A DNA stretch of 64,000 bases from Syngnathus acus (taxonomy: Eukaryota > Chordata > Actinopteri > Syngnathiformes > Syngnathidae), in assembly GCF_901709675.1 (NCBI RefSeq), contig NC_051095.1, positions 2,915,956 through 2,979,955 on the forward strand. Reading direction: 5' to 3'. Each line of letters starts with the position of its first letter. The stretch's first letter is position 1. Position numbers and translations under genes: made by a program. Shown here piece by piece: positions 36,801 through 49,819 of this stretch. Under the pieces are notes generated by a model that was not told the origin of the DNA, did no database searches, and worked only from the letters and a program-made list of their open reading frames with translations.

Positions 36801-39800
36801 TGATACACAAAAGCCGAGCCCTACCCCATGTGGATGCGACCCCGTGACCCCGCTGTCATACACAGGGCCCATCTGCCACAGAGAAACTCAGAGGGAGGGT
36901 GCTTGGGTTTGGTGGGGGGGTACGTGAAGAGGTCGGGGTTGAATGGGGGGCCGGTACACCAAAGTTAGAATAGAAGAAGAGAAGAATGCGTCTTCATGGT
37001 ACATTTTGAGTCGGGACCTGGCACAGATGTGGTTTTGGGGTTAGGGGGGGGGGTGGACAGTGAAGAACATGTTTGCCTTTCAGCCCCGGGCTTGTCTTTC
37101 CACTGCCTCCTTTTCAACTCGCCGTCCTCTCCGGCCCGGCTACGGTAAATAAAGCCAATAGTCATGGAAGCGAGCTGACTACTGTCCTGAATGTGGAACA
37201 GATGAGGGACAGAAGGGGAACAAAGACATCAGGGCCGCCACCGCGGGTGGCGTTGAATGGGGAGGGGGGGGAGACTCGCTTCTAACGTAGGACTGTAAAA
37301 AGTGTGCAGCTGGTGAGTCGGTTTGGGGGGCTTTGAATTTTGAGGTGTGCTTGGAAATGGAAGGAGAAAAGCAGAACGTGTCACGCGAGCAAGACAAAGT
37401 TGAAACGACGCCGCTTAGGAAGCTTGATTTGAAAGCTCGTTCATACAAAACAAATTCTTCTTTACACAAGCATCAGTCCAGTTTCAAAGACCGCCATCTG
37501 GAGGTGATTGGTGATATTACAACTTAAAGTACGACTCCTGGATATTCACATTTTTTCCTTTTTTTTGGTGATATTTTTTCATATTTTAGATTATTCCTGA
37601 TTTTCTTTTCTTCCCCCATTTTTTTGGGTGATAACCTACATCGCGGCATTTGCTCTTTGACCCCAGCTGTCTGCAAAACAGCCTGTAAAATTTGCGCCGT
37701 AAAGTTTTTAAACTCTCACTCCGTTCCATCGTTTTACATGTCCGGCCGCATTAATACTCGCTTTAACGGCATCCGGTGAAAATGTCGCTTAATTCCATAA
37801 ATCACCCTCATGCAAATGTCACGTATGTGAAAACACAAAGGAGGCGACTATCATCTACGGGGAAGACGCCGTTCACATTTACATATTCGCCAGTCTTGAC
37901 TGCATCTGATTATACCGGCGCCACATCGAAATAACCGAAATACCCGAGGTAGTTTTGAAAAGGAACAAATGAACGAGAGGAAATGAAGTCCAAACTTTAA
38001 TACAATTAAGATGTTCCCCAGATTATTTCTCCATTGGAGTCAAAAAAAATATCCTGGAGCGCAAAAGCCGTTTTTTTTAGAGACGCGCTAACTACAAATT
38101 GTCCGTAAAGTGTTTTTATTAGCGCCGTTGCCGTTTCCGTCACGAAATAAGATAACTGTGTTAGAATTTGCGAGCACAATAATAAATATGGACTTTTTTA
38201 TTTTTGTGATCCGGCGCTAACGTCGGATGTCATTAGATTGCGCAGGTGCTTCAGACAAAGCGGCGACGCGGCGCTCACGCTTTTATTGCGTCTTAAAAGG
38301 CTTCGACTGACGCGTAAGTAACGTGCAAAGCAGCTTTGTCTGACAGATGAGTTGTATTTCCATTAGCATATTTCCGCGCCGGTTCTTAAGTAGCCTCCGC
38401 AGAGAGGACTGATGGAAGTTGATGTGCTCCACAAAGGCCTTAAATTAAAATAGCGCCTCCAAACGCAGGCGCGGCGTGTCGCGGCCTCCGCTTTTCGGCT
38501 CGCAAGCAGCCGCTTATTTTCCATTAGAAAAGCATTTCTGTTCATTTGCCAGAATTGGAAGTTGATTAGCCGTGACAATTAGACAGCAAGTTTGTCGCTA
38601 GCGTAGTTACCTCACTCCGAGAACTTTGCGCCGCAGCCGGAATTCTCCTACGACACGTCTCGTTTCCTCTTGCCCCGCGGCTATAAGAGCAGCGCTAATT
38701 GCTAATGGCCCGTTGCCGCGTGCGAGCGCATGCGGCTTTCCAGACTTTACATTTGATATACGTACCGGGGGGGGGCGTTCCGTTCCCGTTTGGGGCCCGC
38801 TTGGCGCTAATCCCGCTTTGAATGTACTGTATGTCTCTTCGTGTCGCCATTGTGTAGAAACGAGCGGAAAGGAAGTGTATAGTACAAGGTTCACGCTTTC
38901 ACTGACAGGAGTTGAATAGAAGCCGGACAAGGGCTGGCAAAATTCTCCAGATCCTTGGGAGACCACGTGGGGGCAGGGGGCATGGCCGCTTCAGAGCGCC
39001 TTGTTGTGGGCCGCAAGTGCACGCATGTTATTTGAACTTAAAAGCCACCGAAGAACTGAAGGGGAAGTCTTGGTTTCCATGGTGACCATGTGCCGTAAAT
39101 CAGCCCGGCATGGACAGAATATGGATACGTTTTAATAACTACAAATCATATTGTGATGTCGTATTTGTCGTATATGAAATGCATATTTTATGGAGAGCAT
39201 AATTAAATGACTTTTCCTGTTGATGGATAATTTGTTGGCTGTCTGTGTGTGCTAGCGAACGGCCCTCAAACGGGTCAAGGGCCCACTGTTGAGGACCCGC
39301 TTGCTCTATCACTGCAAGTGACCCATTTTTCCATTATCTTTTTTTTTTCTCATTTTAATATGGGTCAAAGCTTTAGAAAACAGTTTTGGGTGGAGACAAG
39401 TGACGGCTCAAATGGATTCGAAGTCAGGTAGCACACACACACGCTTACAGTACGAGAAATAGCGCGACCCCGCCCAATCCCGAGGTTGAAACTCTAACCA
39501 CCCCCGCCTTCCAAAATATGAGCGTTTTTCCCGAAGAGTTGTCCTCGTGTTCTTTCCAAGCCCGTTCTCGAAACCGTATATGAAATATCGAGTGCCGTTC
39601 AAAAGACAGTCGCCCGCGTTGACACGCGCGCACACATACAAAACACCGAGTCTAGCGATTTAATTAAGCGCTACGTGAATAATTCAGTTTGCGCCTCCGG
39701 GCTGGAGATAATTATAACGATTGGGATAATAATGTTTTGTTTTTTTATTGTATTAAGACGTCAATATCTCTGGCAGTGCAGATACTCGGCGAAGTTTTCA

Positions 39801-42800
39801 TACGATGTCAACGGCGGTGTGACCTTGGCCGTGGCGCGGGCACGCCGGCTCCCAGTGGAGCTATCAAAGCTTTCAGTGCACACTTGAGCTGATCAATAAT
39901 ATATAATGTGATTACAGCTGTCCTCTACTGTGTGGCTTCCATCAAGTTCTGATTAGACCGTGATTGCCTATTCTTCAGCGGACGTATGGAATCAGCAGTC
40001 TATTGGCTGGGGTTGTGTAACCTTTGATGAATGCGTGGGAGACGTAATTGGGCCGCATTGTTGGCCAGGCGGCCAGCGCAATTTTTCCTCCTTTATTATT
40101 GTAATTTGAATCATTTCTGGAGAGGATTTGAAATCTGGATTCTTCATGGGACAATTTGGTGGGGATGACGCGGGAAGCCGCAGAAGGTGTTTCGGGGTCG
40201 GCCGGTTGACTTAAAAGTCAACTTGCAAAACGTAGTTATGAAGATAATAATTGCAAACTTTCTCTCTAAGCTTGACCGCGACGTTCCTGTTTTTTTTCTA
40301 CGTGTTTTCGGAGCTAGATGTCGGCGGCGCAGTTGTTTTTAGCCGACGCACTCGAAACATTGACAGTATTTCCCGCAAACCTTCCTCCATTGTTGTTGAT
40401 GTGGATTGGTAATGACATCATCAACGTGCTGAAAACATCACACGACTAAGTGACCTCAGATGGAAATGCAAACCTGTTCCATAACGACATTTGTTGCATG
40501 CCTTTAGTGAGTGTCCTGGATTTGCGTCGTTTATTCTTGTCGGAGTCCCACGAGCTACTCGACGGCCACTTCATTAGGGACACCTCCACCACAATCTAAT
40601 GCAGTCACTGGAGCATTGAGGAGGAGGCCCTGTCGAGTGTGTATTTCAAGCATCGATCACTTTCTGTCCAGACACCCGTCCTCTTGCGGAGCCCAGGCCC
40701 ACAGAGGGTCTCTCCTTCTGGGTTTTCAGGGGAGGGGGCTGTCCATCTGCGAGGCTGGACACCGAGTCGGTGAGAGCTAATGGATGGCGCACACGCATTC
40801 GGACAACAGATTGGCCCACTGTGCTTGTGTGCGTGTTGGAAAGTTGAAGAACTTCCAACTGCCTCTTGTGTCCCCTTAGCGTCAGCCTCATTTGATTAGT
40901 AGCCTGAAGGGGCCCTGTCGATCAATAAATGACTTTGGTGGCCCCCTTCTACAACCCCCCCCCCCCCTCCCACCAACCCCCGACTCCCAACACACACAAA
41001 GACACACACTGTCTGCCGCACTCACACTAATGCGACAAACTGCGGCGCAGCTCATTTAGGCCAGGACGTCAATCATAGAAAGCAGGGACAAGTCCAGTCT
41101 GGCTATGTAGGACGTCTGCCGGTTTCGGCGGGGGGGGAGCTGAATGGGATATTTTGAGTCCATCTGGTACACAAGATGATGAACTTCCTGTTCTTTATGA
41201 TCCATTCAGTTCATGGAGCGTAAACATGAGCAGGTGGACGCATGTCCATCATCTAGATGATCCATTTAGCCTTTTACATTGAAAACCTTAATTGGCTTAA
41301 AGCTCACGCACACACGCACGATGATGTCACCACCCATTGTGAGCGCGACCTCCCACCGTCCGAATATTAGGTTAACCGCTGCGCTCAAGGGCACTTTGAC
41401 GCCCCGCGCCGACAGAGCTGCCGGCGTTTTATCATCCAGAAATGTTCCGGCGCGCTCCGCTAATTAGAGCCGTCGTCGCGCGACCACCCGCCGCCTCCTG
41501 AACTCCATCGAGGATGTAAGTGCAGGAGGGTGTAGCCACTGGCTATCCAGGGTAGTGTCTTTGAAAAAATATATTTTAAGGATTTATAAAATGTCGTGAC
41601 AAAAACATTTTCACAGATGATCTCAATCTGCTGCAGTATAGCGCCAACTACTGCCGAGGAGGACTTGGATGTCAGATTATTATTAATTTCTTTTTTTTTG
41701 TATCGGTAGCTCCCACGAACTCGATGTCATACATTAAGGCCATCATTGGCCCAGAGCTCGCCCAAACAAAATGGAAGCGTGGCCTTCCACGTGGCGCACG
41801 TCCACCTACGCACTCCAGGAAGCCTTCCTGGTGACCTCATGCACAGCGCTGTCACTCAGCCCGAGGCCCCGCCCCTCCGCACTGCCATCCCACGCAGTCG
41901 TCGGTCACCGCCACGTGCCGGTTAACCTCCCTTAACGAGGTGCAGCGGCGGGTCACGTCGCCGGGCTTTATGTCCGCCCACGCCGACTCGGGTTGGTGTA
42001 ATTGACTTACTGATGGACTGTCTGGGTAGACGTGGTGCTTGGCGAGCGAGCGTGGGCGTGGGAAGGATTGCAGCTAGGAGAAGGTATGGCTTGGCTTTCA
42101 GACGGTTGTAATCGTTGCTAATTGGAGACTTCCATGGCTCCACTGTTCCAATGTTTATGTCCAATCAGATTCCTGCCTTTGTGTGTTGCCGCGTCAGTTT
42201 TATAATCTTCCCAGAGCCTTTAAAATCAATCACACCGGCCGATGCAACTCGAATTGGCATTTTTCCACTCTCTGATTGGAGCTAGCAAAGGACAGATTTT
42301 TCCGATTTCTGACTTGATTCATATCAGGGAATTAATTTTCCCACACCTTTCCACACAAGCCACGCCCCCTTTCCACCTGCGCTGTGCTTATTCATCCATC
42401 CAGTTGGAACTGATGTGTAACCGACTCCGATGATGGACGCTTATTTCCTCACTTATCTTTTCCTTTCCTCCTCAGTGAGTGTCTGGGAATGTCGGGGAAG
42501 GCGTGTCCCCCTCCCCCCCCTTCGCTTTTCAGTGCTGATCGTCTTGTGTGACCAGCAGCCTGACTGCACCGCTGTTAATTTCCCTACTCCCAGCATTAAT
42601 TAGGAGTTCATAAATTAAGGAAAGGGGCGGAAGGAGAGGTGTTGTCATCAGGGAAAAAAAAAATTAATTTCTCACTCCGACACACACTGTAGGGGAGGGG
42701 GGGGGGTCTGCACAATGAGGATTTATTTGCCTTGGAGAGCTGATGTTGATGTTTTGAACGGTGACGCATTTAGATTCTTTCCATAAAATGCCACATACCA

Positions 42801-45800
42801 CTCCGGAATCCTTTAACTGCCATTTGCGGTGGGGGGGGAAATGTACGTTTCGTCTGCAGCGGGCGCGACAACGCCGTGCCTTTACTGCGCCGACGTGACG
42901 AGTGTTTTGTTAGCCTCTGGAGCTTTAGCGCTAGCCGCGCGATTTATGGAGGTGCAGTTGCGCAATGACCTCGCCGGGTTAGGTCGAGTCTCACTCGGCG
43001 CTACTCGCAAACGATTCTCACGTTTCGTTTCTCAACTTTACAGCAGTTCAACTGTTGCCTGTTCTTCTGGAACACACACACGCACGTTCAGCGTTTGCAT
43101 CCGTCGGCTCCCGGGAGTCTTACTCGCCATTTCCCGACTTCAGGGAGCTCCAACGCAATTAACGGACCTTGAGGTGATCCTCTTGGGTCGGCGGGATAAG
43201 ATATGACCGATATTAGTGCTGAACGTTGTTTACAGTGATAGATTGCGTGCGCAGTTTCGAGTCAATAAGTTACGATAGCGCCAAGAGGACACTTAGCGGA
43301 GAAATGATGTGCTAACTACGCTAGTTTGTTTGTTTTTTTAATATGCGGACATTAATTTCCCTCGCCGCTCTTTAGACTTTTCAATAAAAGCGTGATTGGC
43401 CCAGTGGACTCGCTTGGCCGGTCGCTTGGGCTCGAGGGCCTTTTGGGTCGGCGCGCTGGCTAGCAGGCCGGCTTTGGCAGCGGTAGGCCGTCTGCTGCTT
43501 TTGGATGGCTTCTCCCTCGGGATTACATGTAGCGTGGAAAGTGGAGACGCGAGGTCTGCCGAGGTCCCCGTTCAGTTATTGATTCGGTTTTGTGTGTGTG
43601 GGGAGGGGGGGTCATTCTCTGTCATGGGTTTAAGAGTAACATCTGGCACAGAGTAAAGTCACCACCCAGTTTTTTGTTTTGAAAATTCAGCTCGAGTTCA
43701 TTTTTAGTTTTGAAATTTTAGTTGACTTTTTTCTTCAGATTTAGTATTAGTTTTTAAGTCAACTACAATTCTCAACCAACTATTTGACTATCTTTACTCT
43801 GTATGTATGCGCAGCAATACCAAATTAAAGTCAAATCAACCCCGAAAGCTGATGATATTAATTGACAAAGATGAAAACTAAGGACATTTTTTTACTGTGA
43901 TTATTGTAAGATGTAGTGTTAGTTACTTTTCATTCTTTTAAAAAAACCAAAATTCCGTCAATTTTTTTTTTTTACCCAATTTCAGTTTATCCCTTTGGAT
44001 TTCATAAACTCGAATAACCTCGGCGGTTGCACGTTCTTAAATTTTAGCCACCAAAGGCTTCCATGTGCAACCTTTCCAAACTCTGCCTCCATTTTGATCG
44101 TGTCCTTGACCGAGATGTTCCCTGTGAAAAGTGCTTTTAATTATGAAGGGCGCCGCCCTGCAGGCTGGCAGAGCTCCAAGTGGACAACCACTCACTGCCC
44201 CCCTCACACACACACAAACACACAGACACACACGAGCCAATAAAACGTGATCACGTGTTAACACACACTCACTGGTTAATGCCTCGATTCACGCACAAGC
44301 CACTTGCCGTATTTATGTGCGTCAACACAACTCGGGCGATGATGCGCACTCACTGCAGCAGAGCCACGCTGTCGTCTGACACGCATGACACGCACATCCA
44401 CAAAGACGCACACTCTTGGGCAGGCACACAAAGGGGTCCCGAGCGCACACACGGGCCCATTTGCGGTATTTCTTCCATTCAGCGTATCCCGTCCAGCTGT
44501 CAACGGGCTGTCAGTGTGTTGTGTTGCCAGACGAGTGGCCCCGCCCCCTCGCCAACAATAAAACATGCCTTTAAAATGTCACCAGCTCCCCAAAGAGCCC
44601 AGGCAGTGGCAACTAATCGATTCGCATTAGTTGTTCAATTGACTTTGGCTTGAACTTAACTCACAGACTCCGCCTCGCCTCTCCTCCTTCCCTTCTTTTC
44701 TTCTTTGCTTTTCTTTCCTCTCAACTTTCTCTCCGTTTTCCCTCTTTTGTTTCCTTTCCCAAGTATTGTTATTTCGGGTAAAACAAGTCCTTGATCTCTG
44801 CGCACTTTTGCAGTTGTGTGCGTGTTTTATTTTTATTTTATTTTTTGGCGGTGTTGTGTTGAAACACTTTCGTCACGTCAATTTGGGCGTACGGTGTCCC
44901 GCAGAGCGCGCCCTTCTCACTTATCTGGCCCGGCGGTGTTTTCGCAGACGCTGCTTGACACCCAGGACCCCGTCCTTTGGCTCGGGTCAGAGGGGAGGAA
45001 AGTGGAGAATATGAGGAAGGGCGAGGGTTAAGCCCAGAGCCAAAAGGAGTCCTCGCTTAATATGGCCGATCATCCCCTTGTGCCTTAGCCTTAGCCTAAA
45101 CAAATATGGCTGCCTCTAATGAACAACACATATGCATCTTGGACCCATTTGAACGTCAAATGAACGTCATTGCCAGTTTTTTTTTTTTTTTTTTGGCCTT
45201 GTCACACACAAATAAGCAAAGCGGTGCCACGCATGGCCAGAATATGCAAGTTGGCAGCTAGCAAGACGACGGTAGCAACGACTAGTGTTAAGCAGATGGG
45301 ACATTTATTTATTTTTTTTCTTCTCCTTCCCTTTCCTTTTTAGAACTCCTAATTAGCACTTTGGAGCGTGTGCAGGCTGTCCACATGTGCATATTTTGTG
45401 GCACACACGCACCACACTGCTGTATTTTGACTGACTGTGTGGGTGTTGCGCCGCAATAAAAGTCCAACTAAGGGCGCCACATGGGAGCGTTTATCCGGCG
45501 ACAGACCACTTCTGTCTAATTAGTGTTAAAAAAACACAGCGACTCTTCGGCAAGTACACGTGTGTTGCAACTCGTTTGTGTTGTTTTTGCATTGTCTGCT
45601 TTCAAAGGCCACGCAGGTCAATCTTGATTAGCATCGGCTATTTCCAGTTGGCCGTGGGGGCAAAAGTATCGAAACTGTCTCTGAGTACTTGTCGAAAAGT
45701 CAGTGACTCAACTCCGACTTAAGTCAAAGTAGAACCGAGTTGGAAATGTCTTTAAATATTCAAAAGTGAACATAATTTCAGTCAAGTCTGCTAGCTTAAT

Positions 45801-45821
45801 GCTAACACACAATGCTAAACT
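36801..45821. other. intergenic stretch, no gene seen
   Basis: Mostly unique sequence. G-rich runs occur at about 36915, 37045 and 38768, a C run at about 40957, and an X-box-like word GTTTCCATGGTGAC at 39073-39086. 37640-38720 is repeat-poor, retains CpG and has many TTAAT and ATTAG words, as conserved regulatory DNA often does. 41848-41890 resembles the 869/7096 repeat core. 43680-43990 is an old AT-rich repeat. No conserved protein motif was recognised in any frame. Confidence 0.55.
43680..43990 (+). repeat. diverged dispersed repeat, copy 2
   Basis: Same order of words as 23161-23412: TTTTTAGTTTTGAAATTTTA, ATTGACAAAGATGAAAACTA, TTTTTTTACTGTGATTATTG. AT-rich, no coding sense. Confidence 0.5.
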
Positions 45822-45829
45822 GTATCAAT
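45786..45829 (+). repeat. TAGCTTAATGCTAAC repeat, left half
   Basis: CTGCTAGCTTAATGCTAACA matches 52264-52330. The other half of this copy continues at about 46595-46640, so it is split by the hAT-type insertion. Confidence 0.65.
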
Positions 45830-46586
45830 TAGGGGTGTAAATCGCGGGTTTTGTCACGATACGATATCATATCGATACAAAGAACCACGATACGATATTT
45901 GCCGATATCTTAAAGCCTGCTGTGATTCATTCACGATACATCACGATATAGTGCTCCACGATCGATATTTTTATTTTTTAAATAAAAAATATAGAACAAT
46001 ATCCTGATTTATAACAATTCATACGCAAAATCAACAAGGTACTGCAAACTCTATTTAGGAAATTACAAGAGTATTGTAGTATACAAAGTGCTTGTTTTAC
46101 ACTGAACTTTATCAAATTCCTATATTTTTTCTCATATAAGTAAAGAAAAATGAATATTCTTTCTTTTTTTGTAATACCATTAACTTTAAAGTGCATTACT
46201 GAACTATTTATTTACAACAATTTTAATTGTCCGTTGAGCCATCTTTTCTTTGGAATCCAAAGTGCTTCCAAACGAATGACTTGAAGCCCAAAGGGGAGCG
46301 AATTTCCTCGTCTTCTTGGACACTAGCCATAGCACCAGCCCAGGAGCCGCGTAGTTGTCGGCTCCCCTTTTACGTGCCTGCTCTGCTCACAACACAACAC
46401 GCCGCGTACTGCTCCCGGAAAGAGGAAGCAAGCAACAATGAACTGGATTTCAAAATAAAGTCGCGTCTAATGTCCGAGGTCAAACACGGCGATATAAATC
46501 GATGTTTACGTTTAGCATCGATGTCAATAAATCGTAGAGCATTATATCGATTAATCGATGTGTACCGATGAATCGTTACACCCCTA
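45830..46586. mobile_element. intact hAT-type MITE, 757 bp
   Basis: The ends TAGGGGTGTAA and (T)TACACCCCTA are inverted, and a perfect 8-bp target duplication GTATCAAT flanks them (45822-45829, 46587-46594), diagnostic of hAT-type transposition. Subterminal blocks are rich in ATCGAT and GATATC words (CACGATACGATATCATATCG). The interior has a short open stretch (46227-46571) without hAT transposase motifs; I regard it as non-autonomous. Confidence 0.92.
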
Positions 46587-48558
46587 GTATCAATGGGCTA
46601 ATAAAACTAGCATCAAGATTGCAGTTTTATAACAAAAAAAGAGAACTAATATCAAAAATTAAACACATGCAAAAACTAAACCCTCCGGCAGTCCGCTGAG
46701 GTGAAAAGCGTGACCTTCGCGTTCCCGAAAGGTGCCGAATAACGCGGCACCTCGCCGGACCCGATGGCAGCACATAATCTGAACAGGAAATTACAGCGGA
46801 ACGCAAGGCTTTATGGCTACTTGGAGACAGACCATTAGATGCTTGAATAGCATCAGACAAAAACCACCTTGGGTAGACTGAACGCTCGAATTTACTTCCT
46901 GGTGAGGCGTAAACAAGAGTTTAATTAAGAAAAAAAGCAAGCGCCGTTTACTTGCAATAATGCAGAGTATTCCAAAAACAAGCATCGACTTTTTTTTTAT
47001 TAATGCGTATTTGTTGAACGTGTGTTTTGTCCCATCGGGGTTTCACATCTAAGCCTTGACATTTTCCGACAATATTGCAGCGTTGAGCCACCTTTAGGTT
47101 TCTATAAGTCAAGCTAACACCGGAGACCGAAAAGCATGCGTGTGTGTATGTGTGTTGATCCCCTCTCACATTATTACTCTCCATTGTGTGTGTTTGTCAT
47201 GCGTCATCCCCCCCCCCGTCGCATGTTACCTCCCGCCACTCTCGCTCATGTTAGTCATTTTTTTTCATCACGACCACACACCAGCGTAAAACAATATATC
47301 CTTATTTGTCCTGGGTTTTTTTTTCTGCTTCGTCTGTCCTTTCGGCCATCGGAATCACAAACGGGCACAAGTGAAATCGCTCCCGCTTTAATGTTGTAGT
47401 TAAAGTTCTTTTATAGGAGGATTAATGGGCTTTTTCGCTGCGGTATGCAAATAGCGGCAAGTCCCCTTTGCCGAAAATTAAAACAAGATACACTGAATTG
47501 ATTTACCGATGAATTGGCGAAACGAAGTTCACGGTTCATGGAGTGCTCCGGCTACATTTGCATCGGGTATTCTATTTTTATTAGGCTTGAAATCCCATTG
47601 AGGATTGTTAACTTAATAATTAATATCAGTATTTTTGTATTACCAGAGATGCGAGGCGTTTAGTATCCATTATGTAACAATGGCCTCTTCACCGCCAACA
47701 CGTTTGACAGAGAAAAAGTCATTAAAATGTATGCGTGATGTCATGCGTGCTTGCTTGCATATCTCACTGCTTTCTGCTAGTAAATAGTACGCAACAGAAC
47801 TGTGTGTGTGAGTAGTAACAAAAAAAAAAAGCTTTCGTTTCCTCTAGCGACCATCCGAAGCGTTCTGATCCGGCATGTCTAATAAATCTTCTCGCCGCGC
47901 TTTCATAAATCTCAATCGTGAGCTTGCGTGGACATAAAAAAAAATATGAGCGTTCCTTGTGTGTGGCTTTCTTCATGGAGGATGCATTTTGCAAGAGTGT
48001 GATGTATAATGTAGCGTGGTGTACTTAGCGGACCCGTCGGCATGCATGCGGCCATGTTTTCGTTCGTTCGTTAATATGCGAGAGGAACAGCTGACGAGAC
48101 TGATGGCCGTGTTTTCTTCTCAACGATAGCTAACAAAATAGCTAAAGTAAAATTGAAAAAGAAACATTCAAATTATCGGGTAATGGGAAGGATGCCGATA
48201 CCAGCCACCAATACTTAAAGGAAAAAAAATTCTTTGTAGTTTACTTTGTGCCTAATACTTAATGGCCTTTATTTACATATCTTGCACACAATAAATGCTC
48301 ATTTAAAAAACACATAAGAACTATATACACTAAATAAATTGAAGCATTTTCAAATAAAAACTGCTAAAAACTAAAAATGGATTTTAAAAAGTAAAAATAA
48401 AATTAAGTGAACAGCTGCAACTAAAAATATATTTCTTTTGTTTTCAAATTTCGCTGCTAGTCTTTTATCTACGCACGTGTGTAAGCTAGCTACTAAGCTA
48501 GCTTGGAAAAAAATTAGCATAGCACTTGCTTCTACGAGCCAAATTCTCATCCCACGGA

Positions 48559-48598
48559 GGGCCAAATGTGGCCCTCGGCCTTTGCGTTTGACACACCG
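48559..48598 (+). mobile_element. hAT-type MITE right-end fragment
   Basis: GGGCCAAATGTGGCCCTCGG followed by GCGTTTGACACACCGG: the right end of the GGGCC-rich family only. Confidence 0.55.
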
Positions 48599-49302
48599 GT
48601 GACCTCATCAAAGAACTCAAAACAAATCGAAAAGTGCGCAGTTGAGCAACGAATCCGTACGACCGCAGGCGGCGCGGTTCCAAGTGCTGTCTGGTCCCGT
48701 TGCTCCCCGGGCTGGAGATTGTGTTACCGCCGGCGAGTCACGTGTAATCAGGATGCAAATGTGAACGAGTCCTAAAAGCCTTCAAGTTGAACGTGAGCGC
48801 AAAACGGGCGGAGGGGTCCGAGGGAGCGACGCGGGAAGAGCTGGAGCATAAGCGGCTCCAATTAGCAGACACGGGCCCGTTAATTAGCGCCATTAGCACC
48901 AGCATGCTGGCTTGATGCTCCATGTGCTTGTTTGTGAGTGCGTGCGCATGAAAAGTGACTTGTGGATGGGCTGCAAACTACACAGAGACACATTGCGGTG
49001 CAGATGTGGCGTCCATTTGCATTTTTGTATTTTTGTAAGAGCATTCGCACTCCTGCTCACGCAACATGCACTCAGTGCTGTTGTCAAGTAGGCACAATTA
49101 ACCCTCAGGCCTTTTACTACCCTTTCAGTTTCGCACATAATCTGTCATTTTAAAAAAAAAAATTCTTTTAATGCTTTTTACTACAGCGTACAATTTTCAT
49201 GATTCATTTATTCCCCTCAGCTTCTGAAAGTGTCTTAGTATTTTGGAGTAAAAGTAATTGTTTTTCACAGACGGTAAAAGTGATGCTTGTAAGGATTGCA
49301 AT

Positions 49303-49465
49303 ATTGTCTGTCTACTTGTGTTGCTGCACCGTCCGCCTTCAAATATCCGCCACATAGCCCGTCAATGGAGTTCCCCGTTATGTGTTAGCGTTAGCATTAA
49401 GATAGCGCACGTTAAGGCGCTATCTTAATGCTAATATTGTTGTTTGAAAATTTGAAATTTCTCTT
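49303..49465 (+). repeat. unnamed dispersed repeat, copy 2, with hairpin
   Basis: Shares ATTGTCTGTCTA, TGTGTTGCT, the TTAGCGTTAGCATTA block and an ACGTTAAGG block with 12974-13075. Contains the perfect inverted repeat at 49391-49434. Confidence 0.5.
49391..49434. repeat. perfect 18-bp-arm hairpin
   Basis: TTAGCATTAAGATAGCGC (49391-49408), an 8-base loop ACGTTAAG, then the exact complement GCGCTATCTTAATGCTAA (49417-49434). Confidence 0.95.
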
Positions 49466-49800
49466 TGTGTTGGAACATGATACGCCAAAAGAGCAAAAGT
49501 ATCGGAACGTGTGTGTGCAATCACAGTGAAGTGAAAAGTGACCAAATATGGACCTAGTCCACCTTCCCCTTTTCATTTGCTTTTCGCTTTGCACCTCGTC
49601 TAGCTTCCCCTTTTCTTTGCACAAGAGCTTCAGAGTATGTCATTGATGATGTTGGCCCAGACGGGTCACGTCGGGTCACAACCGGGCCTACATACATTTC
49701 AAACATCGCCTTCTCACAAGCAAACACCGCTTGGAGAGCAAAGGTGGAACAAAAGGGAAAAAAAAAAAAATCAACATCCTCCTCTTGCATGGCAGCTCAT

Positions 49801-49819
49801 TATTTCCCTCTAGTGGCTG
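49801..49819 (-). promoter_or_regulatory. CTCF-like motif, weaker
   Basis: The complement reads CAGCCACTAGAGGG, matching the CTCF core except in the last part (AAATA where GCGCT is usual). Confidence 0.35.

Noticed and set aside
39073-39086. GTTTCCATGGTGAC as an X-box
   Set aside because: Both half-sites depart from the consensus; kept only as a note in the intergenic entry.
46227-46571. 114-codon open frame inside the hAT-type element
   Set aside because: No hAT transposase or BED zinc-finger motif; the element has MITE-like size and structure.
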